Below are positions 50,001 through 59,715 of a stretch of DNA of 64,000 bases, in pieces. The notes beneath the pieces were generated by a model. That model was given only the letters and a program-made list of their open reading frames with translations, was not told where the DNA came from and did not search any database. The first letter of the stretch is position 1. Every line of letters starts with the position of its first letter. The position numbers were made by a program, and so were the translations under genes. The DNA is from an uncultured Cardiobacterium sp. (lineage in GTDB: Bacteria > Pseudomonadota > Gammaproteobacteria > Cardiobacteriales > Cardiobacteriaceae). Location of the stretch: assembly GCF_938028825.1 (NCBI RefSeq), contig NZ_CALIZP010000062.1:1-64000 (forward strand), read 5' to 3'.

Positions 50001-51105
50001 GAAGAAGGCACCGAAACGCAAGGCGGGAGATCTTGTTGATCAAGCGCTGCTGGATGAATTGAAGCCGGAGCAGTGGTTTGATTTGCGTCTGCAAGACGGT
50101 GAAATCAATGAACAGCTAGACGGGATGCACCGGTTGTTGCTTGATAAACGCCGTGAATTGCAGGATTACTACGAAGAGAAGAAAGCGAAATTTTCGCAAG
50201 GTGACGACCTTGCCCCCGGTGTGCTGAAAATGGTCAAAGTCTATCTGGCGGTCAAGCGCCGCTTGCAGCCGGGTGACAAGATGGCAGGGCGGCACGGCAA
50301 CAAAGGCGTGGTCTCGCGCATCGTGCCGGTAGAAGATATGCCTTATATGGAAGACGGCACTCCTGTCGATATCTGCCTCAACCCGCTCGGTGTCCCGTCG
50401 CGGATGAATATCGGGCAGGTATTGGAAACCCACTTGGGCTGGGCAGCGCGCGGCATCGGTCTGCGAATTGGTGAAATGCTGGATCAAAAAGGCAAGCCCA
50501 AGCAGTTGCGCGCCTATCTGAACGAAGTTTATAACCACGATGGGCAGCGCGAGTCGCTGGATTCGTTGAGCGACGAAGATTTCATTGCCCTCTGTCAGAA
50601 TCTGCGCGCCGGCGTACCGATGGCAACGCCGGTCTTTGACGGCGCCAAAGAAACAGAAGTCCAGCGGATGCTGGAATTGGCCGGATTGCCGAAAAGTGGC
50701 CAGACCCGCCTCTTCGATGGTCGTACCGGCGAACCCTTTGATCGTGAAGTCACGGTTGGTTACATGTACATGCTCAAACTGAACCATCTGGTTGACGACA
50801 AGATGCATGCCCGCTCGACCGGCCCTTACTCGCTGGTCACGCAGCAACCGCTTGGCGGGCGCGCACAGTTTGGCGGGCAGCGTTTCGGGGAAATGGAAGT
50901 GTGGGCGCTGGAAGCCTATGGTGCCGCTTATACCTTGCAGGAAATGCTGACGGTGAAATCGGATGATGTCGAAGGGCGTACCAAAATGTACAAGAACATC
51001 GTGGACGGTAATCTGCAAATCGATCCGGGCATGCCGGAATCGTTCAACGTACTTACCAAGGAAATCAAGGCTCTCGCCATCAATATTGATTTGGAACAGG
51101 AATAA
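47032..51105 (+). CDS. rpoB: RNA polymerase subunit beta
   Basis: 1,357 residues (E. coli 1,342). The rifampicin pocket from residue 513 (GSSQLSQFMDQNNPLSEV, then THKRRISALGPGG, RERAGFEVRDVHPTHYGR, IETPEGPNIGLINSL) carries the wild-type residues at every position commonly altered in resistant strains, with an offset of +3 from E. coli numbering. Later motifs MPWNGYNFEDSILISERVV, GDKMAGRHGNKGVVS and the end GGRAQFGGQRFGEMEVWALEAYGA are complete. rpoC follows after 21 bases. Confidence 0.99.
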   Translation: MTYTFTEKKRIRKNFSKHPTVLDTPYLLAMQLDSYHDFLQSNIPANKRENVGLHEAFSSIFPIVSHNGLIELQYVGYDLGKPEFDVRECQLRGVTYSAPLRVRMRVAIYDKTDPNKRKLKQVIESEPVFMGEMPLMTDNGTFVINGTERVIVSQLHRSPGVFFDHDKGVGHSSGKLLFSARVIPYRGSWLDFEFDAKDLLYCRIDRRRKLPVTVLLHALGYSDADILGEFFETQAFRITRGKLEMKFQPTQFKGEAVAFDIVADGEVLVEAGKRITSRHVRQLEEKKVTSQIVPMDFVVGKILAKDLIDKESGELILQANTVLTEEHLVKFVELGVKAFETLYVNELDRGAYIADTLRVDETTDQDNARAEIYRMMRPGEPPTKDAADTLFDNLFFNEERYDLSRVGRMKFNRRLGIAEDTGSGVLSREDVIRVLKTLIAIKDGDGMVDDIDHLGNRRIRCVGEMAANAFRIGLVRLERSIKERLSQVESEGLTPKELINQKPVSAAIKEFFGSSQLSQFMDQNNPLSEVTHKRRISALGPGGLTRERAGFEVRDVHPTHYGRLCPIETPEGPNIGLINSLAVYAKTNEYGFLETPYRKVVDGKVTMETEYLSAIEESKYVIAQANAALNEDGSFRDDLVSARYQNEFMLSRSDRIDYMDVSPKQIVSVAASLIPFLEHDDANRALMGSNMQRQAVPTLRADKPLVGTGMERVVASDSGVLVRAERGGVIDLVDSSRIVVKVNDDEVQPGGLGVDIYNLTKYTRSNQNTCINQKPLVKPGDVVARGDVLADGPSTDMGELALGQNMLIAFMPWNGYNFEDSILISERVVQEDRFTTIHIEELTCVARDTKLGSEEISSDIPNVKESALAKLDSTGIVHIGAEVKAGDILVGKVTPKGERSQSPEEKLLRAIFGEKASDVKDSSLRVPVGMDGTVVDVRVYTRDGVEKDTRAKEIEAMEIASIAKNIKDQLRVFENDIHERVARLLLGQAMKKAPKRKAGDLVDQALLDELKPEQWFDLRLQDGEINEQLDGMHRLLLDKRRELQDYYEEKKAKFSQGDDLAPGVLKMVKVYLAVKRRLQPGDKMAGRHGNKGVVSRIVPVEDMPYMEDGTPVDICLNPLGVPSRMNIGQVLETHLGWAARGIGLRIGEMLDQKGKPKQLRAYLNEVYNHDGQRESLDSLSDEDFIALCQNLRAGVPMATPVFDGAKETEVQRMLELAGLPKSGQTRLFDGRTGEPFDREVTVGYMYMLKLNHLVDDKMHARSTGPYSLVTQQPLGGRAQFGGQRFGEMEVWALEAYGAAYTLQEMLTVKSDDVEGRTKMYKNIVDGNLQIDPGMPESFNVLTKEIKALAINIDLEQE

Positions 51106-51126
51106 TCAACGCAGGCAGGTTTTATC

Positions 51127-54100
51127 ATGAAAGAACTCATTAATATGTTCAAACCGCAGGACGGTGTGGATGATTTTGATCGTATCCGCATCGGCCTGGC
51201 ATCGCCCGACATGATCCGCTCGTGGTCATTCGGCGAGGTCAAAAAACCTGAAACCATCAACTACCGCACCTTCAAGCCAGAGCGGGACGGTTTGTTTTGC
51301 GCCAAGATTTTTGGACCAATCAAAGACTACGAATGCCTGTGCGGCAAATACAAACGACTCAAACACCGTGGCGTGGTGTGTGAAAAATGCGGGGTGGAAG
51401 TTACCAAAGCCAGCGTGCGGCGCGAGCGCATGGGACATATCGAACTGGCGACACCAGTCGCCCATATTTGGTTTCTGAAGTCCCTGCCGTCTCGCATTGG
51501 TCTGTTGCTGGATCTGACCCTGCGCGAAATCGAGCGGGTACTGTATTTTGAGTCTTTCATCGTGCTGGATCCGGGCATGACACCGCTGGAAAAGAATCAG
51601 CTGCTCAACGAAGAAGCCTATTTGCAGGCGGTAGAAGAATACGGCCATGAATTCAAGGCGATGATGGGGGCGGAAGCCATTCAGGAAATCCTGCGTACTA
51701 CCGATTGGCGCGAAGTGCTGCAAACCCTGAAAGAAGAGTTGGAACAAACCTCGTCGGAAACCAAGAAAAAACGTCTGGTCAAGCGGATTAACCTGATTGA
51801 CGCCTTTGTTCCCGATCCGGACGATCCCAAAAAAGTTGTGGGCAAACCGGAATGGCTGATTCTCAATGTCCTGCCGGTGTTGCCGCCGGATTTACGCCCG
51901 CTGGTACCGCTGGATTCCGGCCGCTTCGCCACATCCGATCTGAATGATCTCTATCGTCGCGTCATTAACCGCAACAACCGCCTGAAACGTCTGCTGGAAC
52001 TGTTCGCGCCGGATATTATTGTCCGTAATGAAAAACGCATGTTGCAGGAAGCGGTGGATTCCCTGCTGGATAACGGTCGCCGTGGTCGCACCGTGACCGG
52101 TTCCAACAAACGTCCACTAAAATCACTGGCCGATATGATTAAAGGCAAGCAGGGACGCTTCCGTCAGAATCTGCTCGGCAAGCGGGTGGACTATTCCGGA
52201 CGCTCGGTGATCGTCGTTGGTCCGACCTTACGCCTGCATCAATGCGGTCTGCCGAAACGCATGGCACTGGAACTCTTCAAACCGTTTATCTTCCAGCAAC
52301 TGATTGAAAAAGAACAGGCACCGACCATCAAGGCGGCCAAACTGATGGTGGAACGCGATGAACCTGAAGTCTGGGATGCACTCGAATACGTCATTCGCGA
52401 GCATCCGGTCATGCTCAACCGCGCTCCAACCTTGCACCGCTTGGGAATTCAGGCGTTTGAGCCGATCCTGATTGAAGGCAAGGCCATCCAGCTGCACCCG
52501 CTGGTGTGCGCCGCGTTTAACGCCGACTTTGATGGTGACCAGATGGCAGTACACGTGCCGCTTTCGCTTGAAGCCCAGCTGGAAGCGCGCGCCCTGATGA
52601 TGAGTTCGAACAATATCCTCTCCCCCTCGAACGGCGAGCCGATTATCGTGCCGTCGCAAGATGTGGTTCTGGGGCTGTACTACATGACGCGTGAACGCAT
52701 CAATGCGAAAGGTGAAGGGATGCGCTTTGCCGACATCAAGGAAGTCGAGCGCGCCTACCAAGCGGGAGAAGTACACCTGCAAGCGAAAATTGAAGTACGC
52801 CTTGATCTGTATGAAAACGGGGAGAAACATTTCCGCCGTATTCCGACCACAGTCGGGCGTGCGTTGCTGTCACAAATCCTCCCGGAAGGACTGTCCTTCG
52901 ACCTGATCAACAAGTCAATGAACAAGAAAGCTATTTCTGCGTTGATCAACCAATGCTACCGCCAGTTGGGACAGAAAGAGACCGTTATTCTCGCCGACCA
53001 GTTGATGTACACCGGCTACCGCTATGCGACCTATTCTGGAGCGTCAATCGGGATCGTTGATATGGTCGTTCCCGCGTCGAAAACGGAAATACTGCAATCT
53101 TCTGAAAACGAAGTGAAAGAAATAGAAGATCAATACGCTTCCGGTTTGCTCACCCAAGGCGAAAAGTACAATAAGGTCATTGACATCTGGTCGCGCGCCA
53201 ACGAAAAACTGGCGAAAGCGATGATGGATAACCTGCGACAAGAGGACGTGGTCAACCGTGAGGGAGAAACTGTCAAACAGGAATCCTTCAATTCCGTCTA
53301 TATGATGGCCGACTCCGGCGCGCGGGGTTCTGCTGCCCAGATTCGTCAGCTGGCCGGGATGCGCGGTCTGATGGCGAAACCGGATGGTTCCATCATCGAG
53401 ACCCCGATTACAGCCAACTTCCGTGAAGGGCTGAACGTCCTGCAATACTTCATTTCAACTCACGGCGCGCGTAAAGGCTTGGCCGACACCGCGCTGAAAA
53501 CGGCAAATTCCGGTTACTTGACCCGCCGCTTGGTTGATGTCTCACAAGATGTTGTGGTAAACGAGGAAGACTGCGGGACGACGCGCGGTTTTGAAATCCA
53601 GGCTGTTGTTGAAGGCGGGGATGTGGTTGAACGCCTGAGTGACCGCGTTCTTGGCCGAGTATTGGCTGAACCTGTTAGCGACCAGAGCGGCAAGGTTGTA
53701 CTGGATGCCGGTACCCTGCTTGAAGAAAAAGAAATCGCCATTCTGGAAAATGCCGGAGTGGATCGGGTTATGGTGCGTTCCGTTATTACCTGCGAATCCC
53801 GCTATGGTGTGTGTGCCCAATGTTATGGGCGTGACCTTGCACGCGGACACCGCGTCAACGTTGGTGAAGCCGTTGGCGTTATTGCCGCGCAGTCCATCGG
53901 CGAACCGGGAACTCAGTTGACGATGCGGACTTTCCACATTGGTGGTGCTGCGTCCAGCGCAGCAGCAGTTGGCTCGGTTGAAGCGAAAACCAACGGTACC
54001 GTGCGTCTCAGCAATATCAAGACCGTCACTAATAAAGACGGCAAACTGGTTGCCGTATCACGTTCCAGTGAATTGTCTGTTATCGATCAGAACGGCCACG

Positions 54101-55365
54101 AACGTGAACGCTACAAACTGCCGTATGGCGCCATGCTGGGTGTGGGAAACGGTGATGAAGTCAAACAAGGGCAACTACTTGCCAGTTGGGATCCGCACAC
54201 CCATCCGATTATTGCCGAAGTCAGTGGCCGCATTACCTTCCATGACTTCGAAGACGGCGTTACCGTACAAGAGTCTTCTGATGCCGATACAGGTCTGACC
54301 GTGCGTACCATCATGGATAACGCACTGCGTTCCACTTCGGCTAAAGACAAGCGGCCGTTGATTCAATTACTGGATGATAACGGGCAACCAGTCAAACAGA
54401 CAGGTTCCGATATTCCGGTCAACTATTTCCTGCCGGGCGGTGCCATCGTGCACCTGGACGATGGTGCGAAAGTGGAAGTAGGTGACATCCTGGCGAGAAT
54501 GCCACAGGCTTCCGGGAAAACCGCAGATATTACCGGTGGTTTACCGCGCGTCGCCGATCTCTTCGAAGCACGCAAACCGAAAGAACCGGCAATCCTTGCC
54601 GAGAAAACCGGTACCGTCTCTTTTGGTAAAGAAACCAAAGGCAAGCAGCGTTTAATCATCACTGCCGAAGATAGCGGCGAGATGATCGAAATTCTGATCC
54701 CGAAATGGCGTCGCCTGAACGTCTTTGAAGGCGAACAAGTCAAGCAGGGCGACGTGCTTGCCGATGGCGAGTTGACGCCGCATGACATCCTGCGTTTGCG
54801 CGGGGTTGCCGAACTGGCAGCCCACATCGTGCGCGAAATCCAGAACGTCTATCGTCTGCAAGGGGTAAAAATCAATGATAAACATATTGAAGTCATTGTG
54901 CGCCAGATGCTGCGTAAAGTCGTAGTGCTGGACGCCGGTGAATCCCGCCTGATTGTTGGCGAACAGGTTGATTTGCAGCGTGTTCTAAATGAGAATGATC
55001 GTTTACAGGTGCAAGGCAAACTGCCGGTGCGTTACGAACCGGTGTTGATGGGGATTACCAAAGCATCTCTTGCAACCGAGTCTTTTGTTTCGGCCGCATC
55101 TTTCCAAGAAACCACCCGTGTGCTTACAGAAGCTGCGGTACTGGGCAGTTTCGACGAACTGCGTGGTCTGAAAGAAAACGTCATTGTCGGTCGCCTGATT
55201 CCGGCTGGAACCGGCTTGGCCTATCACCAGCAACGTCGTATCAATCGTGCGGAAGAGCAAAAACTCTTTGATATGGTCGAAGACAATGATGGAAAAAATC
55301 AGCCGGAAAATATTGTGGTGACTGAAGCTGAAATGCCAGTCGACGGTAGTGAAAATACCGAGTAA
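51127..55365 (+). CDS. rpoC: RNA polymerase subunit beta'
   Basis: 1,412 residues (E. coli 1,407). The first zinc site is CLCGKYKRLKHRGVVCEKCG near 70-90. The catalytic NADFDGDQMAVH is at 465-476, with the three Mg-binding Asp at 467, 469 and 471. The trigger loop (GLMAKPDGSIIETPITANFREGLNVLQYFISTHGARKGLADTALKTANSGYLTRRLVD) and second zinc site (CGTTRG, CESRYGVCAQCYG) are intact. The C-terminus ends in an acidic tail. No terminator is seen before rpsL. Confidence 0.99.
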   Translation: MKELINMFKPQDGVDDFDRIRIGLASPDMIRSWSFGEVKKPETINYRTFKPERDGLFCAKIFGPIKDYECLCGKYKRLKHRGVVCEKCGVEVTKASVRRERMGHIELATPVAHIWFLKSLPSRIGLLLDLTLREIERVLYFESFIVLDPGMTPLEKNQLLNEEAYLQAVEEYGHEFKAMMGAEAIQEILRTTDWREVLQTLKEELEQTSSETKKKRLVKRINLIDAFVPDPDDPKKVVGKPEWLILNVLPVLPPDLRPLVPLDSGRFATSDLNDLYRRVINRNNRLKRLLELFAPDIIVRNEKRMLQEAVDSLLDNGRRGRTVTGSNKRPLKSLADMIKGKQGRFRQNLLGKRVDYSGRSVIVVGPTLRLHQCGLPKRMALELFKPFIFQQLIEKEQAPTIKAAKLMVERDEPEVWDALEYVIREHPVMLNRAPTLHRLGIQAFEPILIEGKAIQLHPLVCAAFNADFDGDQMAVHVPLSLEAQLEARALMMSSNNILSPSNGEPIIVPSQDVVLGLYYMTRERINAKGEGMRFADIKEVERAYQAGEVHLQAKIEVRLDLYENGEKHFRRIPTTVGRALLSQILPEGLSFDLINKSMNKKAISALINQCYRQLGQKETVILADQLMYTGYRYATYSGASIGIVDMVVPASKTEILQSSENEVKEIEDQYASGLLTQGEKYNKVIDIWSRANEKLAKAMMDNLRQEDVVNREGETVKQESFNSVYMMADSGARGSAAQIRQLAGMRGLMAKPDGSIIETPITANFREGLNVLQYFISTHGARKGLADTALKTANSGYLTRRLVDVSQDVVVNEEDCGTTRGFEIQAVVEGGDVVERLSDRVLGRVLAEPVSDQSGKVVLDAGTLLEEKEIAILENAGVDRVMVRSVITCESRYGVCAQCYGRDLARGHRVNVGEAVGVIAAQSIGEPGTQLTMRTFHIGGAASSAAAVGSVEAKTNGTVRLSNIKTVTNKDGKLVAVSRSSELSVIDQNGHERERYKLPYGAMLGVGNGDEVKQGQLLASWDPHTHPIIAEVSGRITFHDFEDGVTVQESSDADTGLTVRTIMDNALRSTSAKDKRPLIQLLDDNGQPVKQTGSDIPVNYFLPGGAIVHLDDGAKVEVGDILARMPQASGKTADITGGLPRVADLFEARKPKEPAILAEKTGTVSFGKETKGKQRLIITAEDSGEMIEILIPKWRRLNVFEGEQVKQGDVLADGELTPHDILRLRGVAELAAHIVREIQNVYRLQGVKINDKHIEVIVRQMLRKVVVLDAGESRLIVGEQVDLQRVLNENDRLQVQGKLPVRYEPVLMGITKASLATESFVSAASFQETTRVLTEAAVLGSFDELRGLKENVIVGRLIPAGTGLAYHQQRRINRAEEQKLFDMVEDNDGKNQPENIVVTEAEMPVDGSENTE

Positions 55366-55409
55366 GTCACCATCAGTCCAACAACGCTGCAAACTGAATG
55401 TGGCGGTGC

Positions 55410-55439
55410 TTGACAAACCCCTAGGTAAAAGCATACCAT
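55410..55439 (+). promoter_or_regulatory. Promoter of the str operon (rpsL)
   Basis: TTGACA (55410-55415), 18 bases, TACCAT (55434-55439). The rpsL ATG is 64 bases downstream, leaving a short leader. Confidence 0.75.
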
Positions 55440-55503
55440 GCGCCACCTTTGGCGTAGAGGCGCTAATTTTATTGAATTTCGAAAAGTTTGGAGAACTTTA
55501 TTC

Positions 55504-55878
55504 ATGGCAACCGTTAATCAGCTCGTACGCAGCCCGCGTACGCGCCAGAAAGAAAAGAATAATGTCCCTGCATTGCAGGGCTGTCCGCAAAAACGCGGGG
55601 TGTGCACCCGTGTGTATACGACAACACCGAAGAAACCAAACTCAGCCATGCGTAAGGTTGCGCGTACGCGTTTGACTAACAAGTACGAAGTAACTGCCTA
55701 TATTGGTGGTGAGGGACATAACCTGCAAGAACACTCTTTAGTGTTGATTCGTGGCGGACGGGTTAAAGATCTTCCTGGTGTACGCTATCACATTGTGCGT
55801 GGTGCACTGGATACGGCCGGTGTTAAAGATCGCAAGCAAGGCCGTTCCAAATACGGTGCCAAACGACCTAAGTCATAA
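55504..55878 (+). CDS. rpsL: Ribosomal protein S12
   Basis: S12 is at the decoding centre. The 124 residues start at MATVNQLVRSPR; reading from further upstream would add residues no S12 has. TPKKPNSAMRKVARTRL and GGRVKDLPGVRYHIVRGALD keep both lysine positions (K43/K44 and K88) that change in streptomycin-resistant mutants, so the protein looks wild type. First gene of the str operon rpsL-rpsG-fusA-tuf. Confidence 0.98.
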   Translation: MATVNQLVRSPRTRQKEKNNVPALQGCPQKRGVCTRVYTTTPKKPNSAMRKVARTRLTNKYEVTAYIGGEGHNLQEHSLVLIRGGRVKDLPGVRYHIVRGALDTAGVKDRKQGRSKYGAKRPKS

Positions 55879-55895
55879 TTTTAAGGGAAATAACG

Positions 55896-56366
55896 ATGTC
55901 AAGAAGAGTACGTGCCCCTATTCGTCAGATTTTGCCGGATCCAAAATTTGGAAATGTTGTCGTGGCAAAATTTATTAATATTCTTATGGTTAGCGGAAAA
56001 AAATCGGTTGCGGAAAAAGTGGTTTATCAAGCACTGGAAAAAGCGGCTGAGAAAAAACAATTACAGCCGGTAGATGTGCTGGAAGAAGCGCTGGAAAAAG
56101 TGCGCCCGGCAGTAGAAGTAAAATCCCGACGTGTTGGCGGCGCTACCTACCAGGTGCCGGTAGAAGTTCGTCCGGTTCGACAGAATGCGTTAGCCATGCG
56201 TTGGCTCATTGACGCAGCACGCAAACGAAACGAAAAGTCCATGTCGCAGCGATTGGCGGCGGAATTTTTAGATGCATTGGAAGAACGCGGTGCTGCCGTG
56301 AAAAAACGCGATGATACGCATCGCATGGCAGAAGCGAATAAAGCATTCGCTCACTTCCGATGGTAA
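55896..56366 (+). CDS. rpsG: Ribosomal protein S7
   Basis: S7 organises the 3' major domain of 16S rRNA and represses the str operon in E. coli. 156 residues. SRRVRAPIRQILPDPKFGNVVVAKFINILMVSGKKSVAEKVVYQAL and GGATYQVPVEVRPVRQNALAMRWLIDAARKR are canonical. It lies 17 bases after rpsL. Confidence 0.98.
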   Translation: MSRRVRAPIRQILPDPKFGNVVVAKFINILMVSGKKSVAEKVVYQALEKAAEKKQLQPVDVLEEALEKVRPAVEVKSRRVGGATYQVPVEVRPVRQNALAMRWLIDAARKRNEKSMSQRLAAEFLDALEERGAAVKKRDDTHRMAEANKAFAHFRW

Positions 56367-56404
56367 GCGTGGGAATCCTAATATAAGGAGTTAATGCAAA
56401 TACT

Positions 56405-58501
56405 ATGGCACGCAAAACACAAATTAACCGATACCGTAATCTTGGCATCATGGCACACATTGATGCGGGAAAAACAACAACTACAGAACGTATCCTTTAT
56501 TACACCGGTATGTCTCACAAACTTGGAGAGGTGCATGAAGGTGCGGCGACAATGGACTGGATGGAGCAGGAGCAAGAACGGGGCATCACGATTACATCCG
56601 CTGCGACTACTTGTTTCTGGAAGGGAATGGCGAAACAGTTCGATGAACATCGTATTAATATCATTGACACACCGGGACACGTTGATTTCACGATAGAAGT
56701 AGAGCGTTCTCTGCGAGTACTGGATGGCGCCTGTTTAGTATTGTGTGCAGTTGGTGGTGTCCAGCCGCAAACTGAGACCGTATGGCGCCAGGCAAATAAA
56801 TACAAAGTGCCACGTATCGCGTATGTAAATAAAATGGATCGTACTGGTGCCGACTTCCTGCGTGTCGTCAGACAGATGGAGGAACGTCTGAATACGACAC
56901 CGGTTCCTTTGCAATTACCAGTTGGTGCAGAAGAAAACTTCAAAGGTGTAATTGACCTCATCAAGATGAAAGAAATCATCTGGAATGAAGATGATAAAGG
57001 CATGACCTTTATTTATGCTGATATTCCTACTGATTTGCAAGCGGCTTGTGAGACGCAGCGTGAGAAATTGATAGAAGCAGCCGCAGAAGCCAATGAAGAG
57101 TTGATGGAAAAGTATCTTGGTGGTGAAGAACTGAGCGAAGAAGAAATTATTATCGGTCTTCGTCAACGAACCATCAATAATGAGATTGTACCGGTTGTTT
57201 GTGGTTCGTCATTCAAAAATAAAGGCGTGCAAGCAATGCTGGACAAGGTTATCGAATTATTGCCCAGCCCTGTGGATATAGAAGCGATCCAGGGTATCAA
57301 TCCGAACAATGATGAAGTCGACAGTCGCGTAGCGGATGATGATGCGCCGTTTGCTGCACTGGCATTTAAAATTGCCACGGATCCATTTGTTGGCACCTTG
57401 ACATTTGTTCGTTGTTATTCTGGCGTATTGGAGGCCGGTACTACTGTACTAAACTCTGTAAAAGACAAGAGGGAGCGTATTGGGCGTATAGTTCAAATGC
57501 ACGCTAACTCGCGCGAAGAAATTAAAGAAGTTTACGCAGGAGATATTGCCGCATGTGTGGGGCTGAAAGAGGTTATTACTGGCGAGACACTTTGCGATGT
57601 TAATCATCCCATTATTTTGGAGCGAATGGAATTTCCCGAGCCGGTTATTGCGGTTGCGGTGGAGCCAAAAACCAAGTCCGATCAGGAAAAAATGGGTATG
57701 GCTTTGGCTAAATTGGCGCAAGAAGATCCCTCTTTCCGCGTTCATACTGATGAAGAAACTGGTCAAACAATTATCTCTGGCATGGGCGAACTGCATCTGG
57801 AAATTATTGTTGACCGGATGAAGCGTGAATTTAAGGTAGAGGCTAATGTTGGGGCACCGCAAGTTGCCTATCGTGAAGCTTTGCGTGAGACAGTCGAGCA
57901 GGAAGGAAAATTTGTTCGCCAATCCGGTGGTCGTGGCCAGTATGGACATGTTTGGTTAAAGATAGAGCCGCAAGAACCTGGTTTTGGTTATGAATTCGTC
58001 AACGCTATTGTTGGTGGTGTCATCCCTAAAGAGTATATCCCAGCAGTTGACAAAGGGGTGCAAGAGCAAATGCAGAATGGAGTCTTGGCTGGTTACCCAG
58101 TAGTGGATGTCAAAGTGACTCTTTTTGATGGGTCTTATCACGAGGTCGACTCTTCGGAAATGGCATTTAAGCTGGCGGGCTCAGAAGGGTTTAAATTAGG
58201 AGCCCGTAAAGCGAAACCGGCATTACTTGAGCCAATGATGAAAGTAGAGGTATCAACGCCTGAAGAGTACATGGGTGACGTTATCGGTGACCTCAATAGC
58301 CGTCGTGGCCTTATCCAAGGCATGGATGATGAAGCTGCAGGTAAAGTCGTTCGGGCACAAGTCCCCCTTGCCAAGATGTTTGGCTATGCGACCTCACTCA
58401 GATCCTTAACCCAGGGACGAGCGAGCTATTCTATGGAATTTGATTGTTACAACGAAGCGCCTAGTAACGTTGTTGATGAAGTTATTAAAAGTAAATCCTG
58501 A
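56405..58501 (+). CDS. fusA: Elongation factor G
   Basis: EF-G is the translocase GTPase. 698 residues in five domains. The P-loop AHIDAGKTT is at 17-25, switch RGITITSAATT near 59-69, DTPGHVDFT near 88-96, and NKMD near 142. Domain IV has the VRQSGGRGQYGHVW segment near 500. The N-terminus and length match the canonical FusA rather than the FusB-type paralogue. It lies 38 bases after rpsG and 18 before tuf. Confidence 0.98.
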   Translation: MARKTQINRYRNLGIMAHIDAGKTTTTERILYYTGMSHKLGEVHEGAATMDWMEQEQERGITITSAATTCFWKGMAKQFDEHRINIIDTPGHVDFTIEVERSLRVLDGACLVLCAVGGVQPQTETVWRQANKYKVPRIAYVNKMDRTGADFLRVVRQMEERLNTTPVPLQLPVGAEENFKGVIDLIKMKEIIWNEDDKGMTFIYADIPTDLQAACETQREKLIEAAAEANEELMEKYLGGEELSEEEIIIGLRQRTINNEIVPVVCGSSFKNKGVQAMLDKVIELLPSPVDIEAIQGINPNNDEVDSRVADDDAPFAALAFKIATDPFVGTLTFVRCYSGVLEAGTTVLNSVKDKRERIGRIVQMHANSREEIKEVYAGDIAACVGLKEVITGETLCDVNHPIILERMEFPEPVIAVAVEPKTKSDQEKMGMALAKLAQEDPSFRVHTDEETGQTIISGMGELHLEIIVDRMKREFKVEANVGAPQVAYREALRETVEQEGKFVRQSGGRGQYGHVWLKIEPQEPGFGYEFVNAIVGGVIPKEYIPAVDKGVQEQMQNGVLAGYPVVDVKVTLFDGSYHEVDSSEMAFKLAGSEGFKLGARKAKPALLEPMMKVEVSTPEEYMGDVIGDLNSRRGLIQGMDDEAAGKVVRAQVPLAKMFGYATSLRSLTQGRASYSMEFDCYNEAPSNVVDEVIKSKS

Positions 58502-58519
58502 TTTAGTTTGGAGTTATGC

Positions 58520-59710
58520 ATGTCAAAAGAGAAATTTACCCGAACCAAGCCGCACGTTAACGTGGGCACGATTGGTCACGTTGACCATGGCAAGACGACA
58601 CTGACGGCGGCGCTGACCAAAGTTGGTGCAGAACGCTTTGGCGGTACCTTTAAAGCCTATGACCAGATTGACGGTGCACCCGAAGAACGTGCGCGCGGTA
58701 TCACCATCTCAACCGCACACGTCGAATACGAATCCCCGAACCGTCACTATGCACACGTAGACTGCCCCGGGCACGCCGACTATGTTAAAAACATGATTAC
58801 CGGCGCAGCGCAAATGGATGGAGCCATTTTGGTCTGCTCTGCAGCCGATGGCCCGATGCCGCAAACCCGTGAACACATTCTGTTGTCCCGTCAGGTGGGT
58901 GTTCCCTATATCGTAGTTTATCTGAACAAGGCAGACATGGTTGATGATGCCGAGCTGCTGGAACTGGTGGAAATGGAAGTGCGCGACCTGTTGAGCGAAT
59001 ACGACTTTCCCGGTGACGATACCCCGATTATTATCGGTTCTGCATTGAAAGCGCTGGAAGGAGATCAGTCCGATATTGGTGTTCCTTCTATTATCAAACT
59101 GGTAGATGCGCTGGACAGCTATATTCCCGAGCCGCAGCGTGACATTGACAAACCGTTCCTGATGCCGATTGAAGACGTTTTCTCCATATCCGGTCGTGGT
59201 ACGGTAGTGACCGGGCGTATTGAGCGCGGAGTAATCAAAGTTGGTGAAGAAATCGAAATAGTCGGTATCCGCCCGACTGCCAAAACCACCTGCACCGGTG
59301 TGGAAATGTTCCGCAAGCTGCTGGATCAGGGTGAAGCAGGCGATAACGTTGGTGTATTGCTGCGCGGTACCAAACGTGAAGAAGTAGAACGTGGACAAGT
59401 GTTGGCCAAACCGGGTACGATTACCCCGCACACCAAATTTGAGGCGGAAGTTTATATACTGTCCAAAGACGAAGGTGGTCGTCACACCCCATTTTTTAAA
59501 GGTTACCGTCCGCAGTTTTACTTCCGTACTACGGACGTGACAGGTGAATGCATCCTGCCGGAAGGTGTGGAAATGGTCATGCCGGGTGATAATATCAAGA
59601 TGAATGTTCATCTGATTTCGCCGATTGCGATGGACGAAGGACTTCGTTTTGCAATTCGTGAAGGTGGCCGTACAGTAGGTGCGGGCGTCGTCTCCAAAAT
59701 TATTGAGTGA
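58520..59710 (+). CDS. tuf: Elongation factor Tu, copy 2
   Basis: Protein identical to copy 1 at 42279 (396 residues). I chose ATG 58520 (MSKEKFTRTK) with TTTGGAG eight bases before. It sits in the str operon between fusA and rpsJ, its usual place. The DNA diverges from copy 1 immediately outside the coding region and in the last codon and stop. Both copies are on the same strand, 16.2 kb apart. Confidence 0.99.
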   Translation: MSKEKFTRTKPHVNVGTIGHVDHGKTTLTAALTKVGAERFGGTFKAYDQIDGAPEERARGITISTAHVEYESPNRHYAHVDCPGHADYVKNMITGAAQMDGAILVCSAADGPMPQTREHILLSRQVGVPYIVVYLNKADMVDDAELLELVEMEVRDLLSEYDFPGDDTPIIIGSALKALEGDQSDIGVPSIIKLVDALDSYIPEPQRDIDKPFLMPIEDVFSISGRGTVVTGRIERGVIKVGEEIEIVGIRPTAKTTCTGVEMFRKLLDQGEAGDNVGVLLRGTKREEVERGQVLAKPGTITPHTKFEAEVYILSKDEGGRHTPFFKGYRPQFYFRTTDVTGECILPEGVEMVMPGDNIKMNVHLISPIAMDEGLRFAIREGGRTVGAGVVSKIIE

Positions 59711-59715
59711 TGAGC

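Noticed and set aside
55504..55878. Streptomycin-resistance change in rpsL
   Set aside because: Both lysine positions that mutate in resistant strains are unchanged.
42279..59710. Second tuf as an assembly duplication
   Set aside because: The flanks differ completely and both stand in their normal operons; the stop codons differ too.
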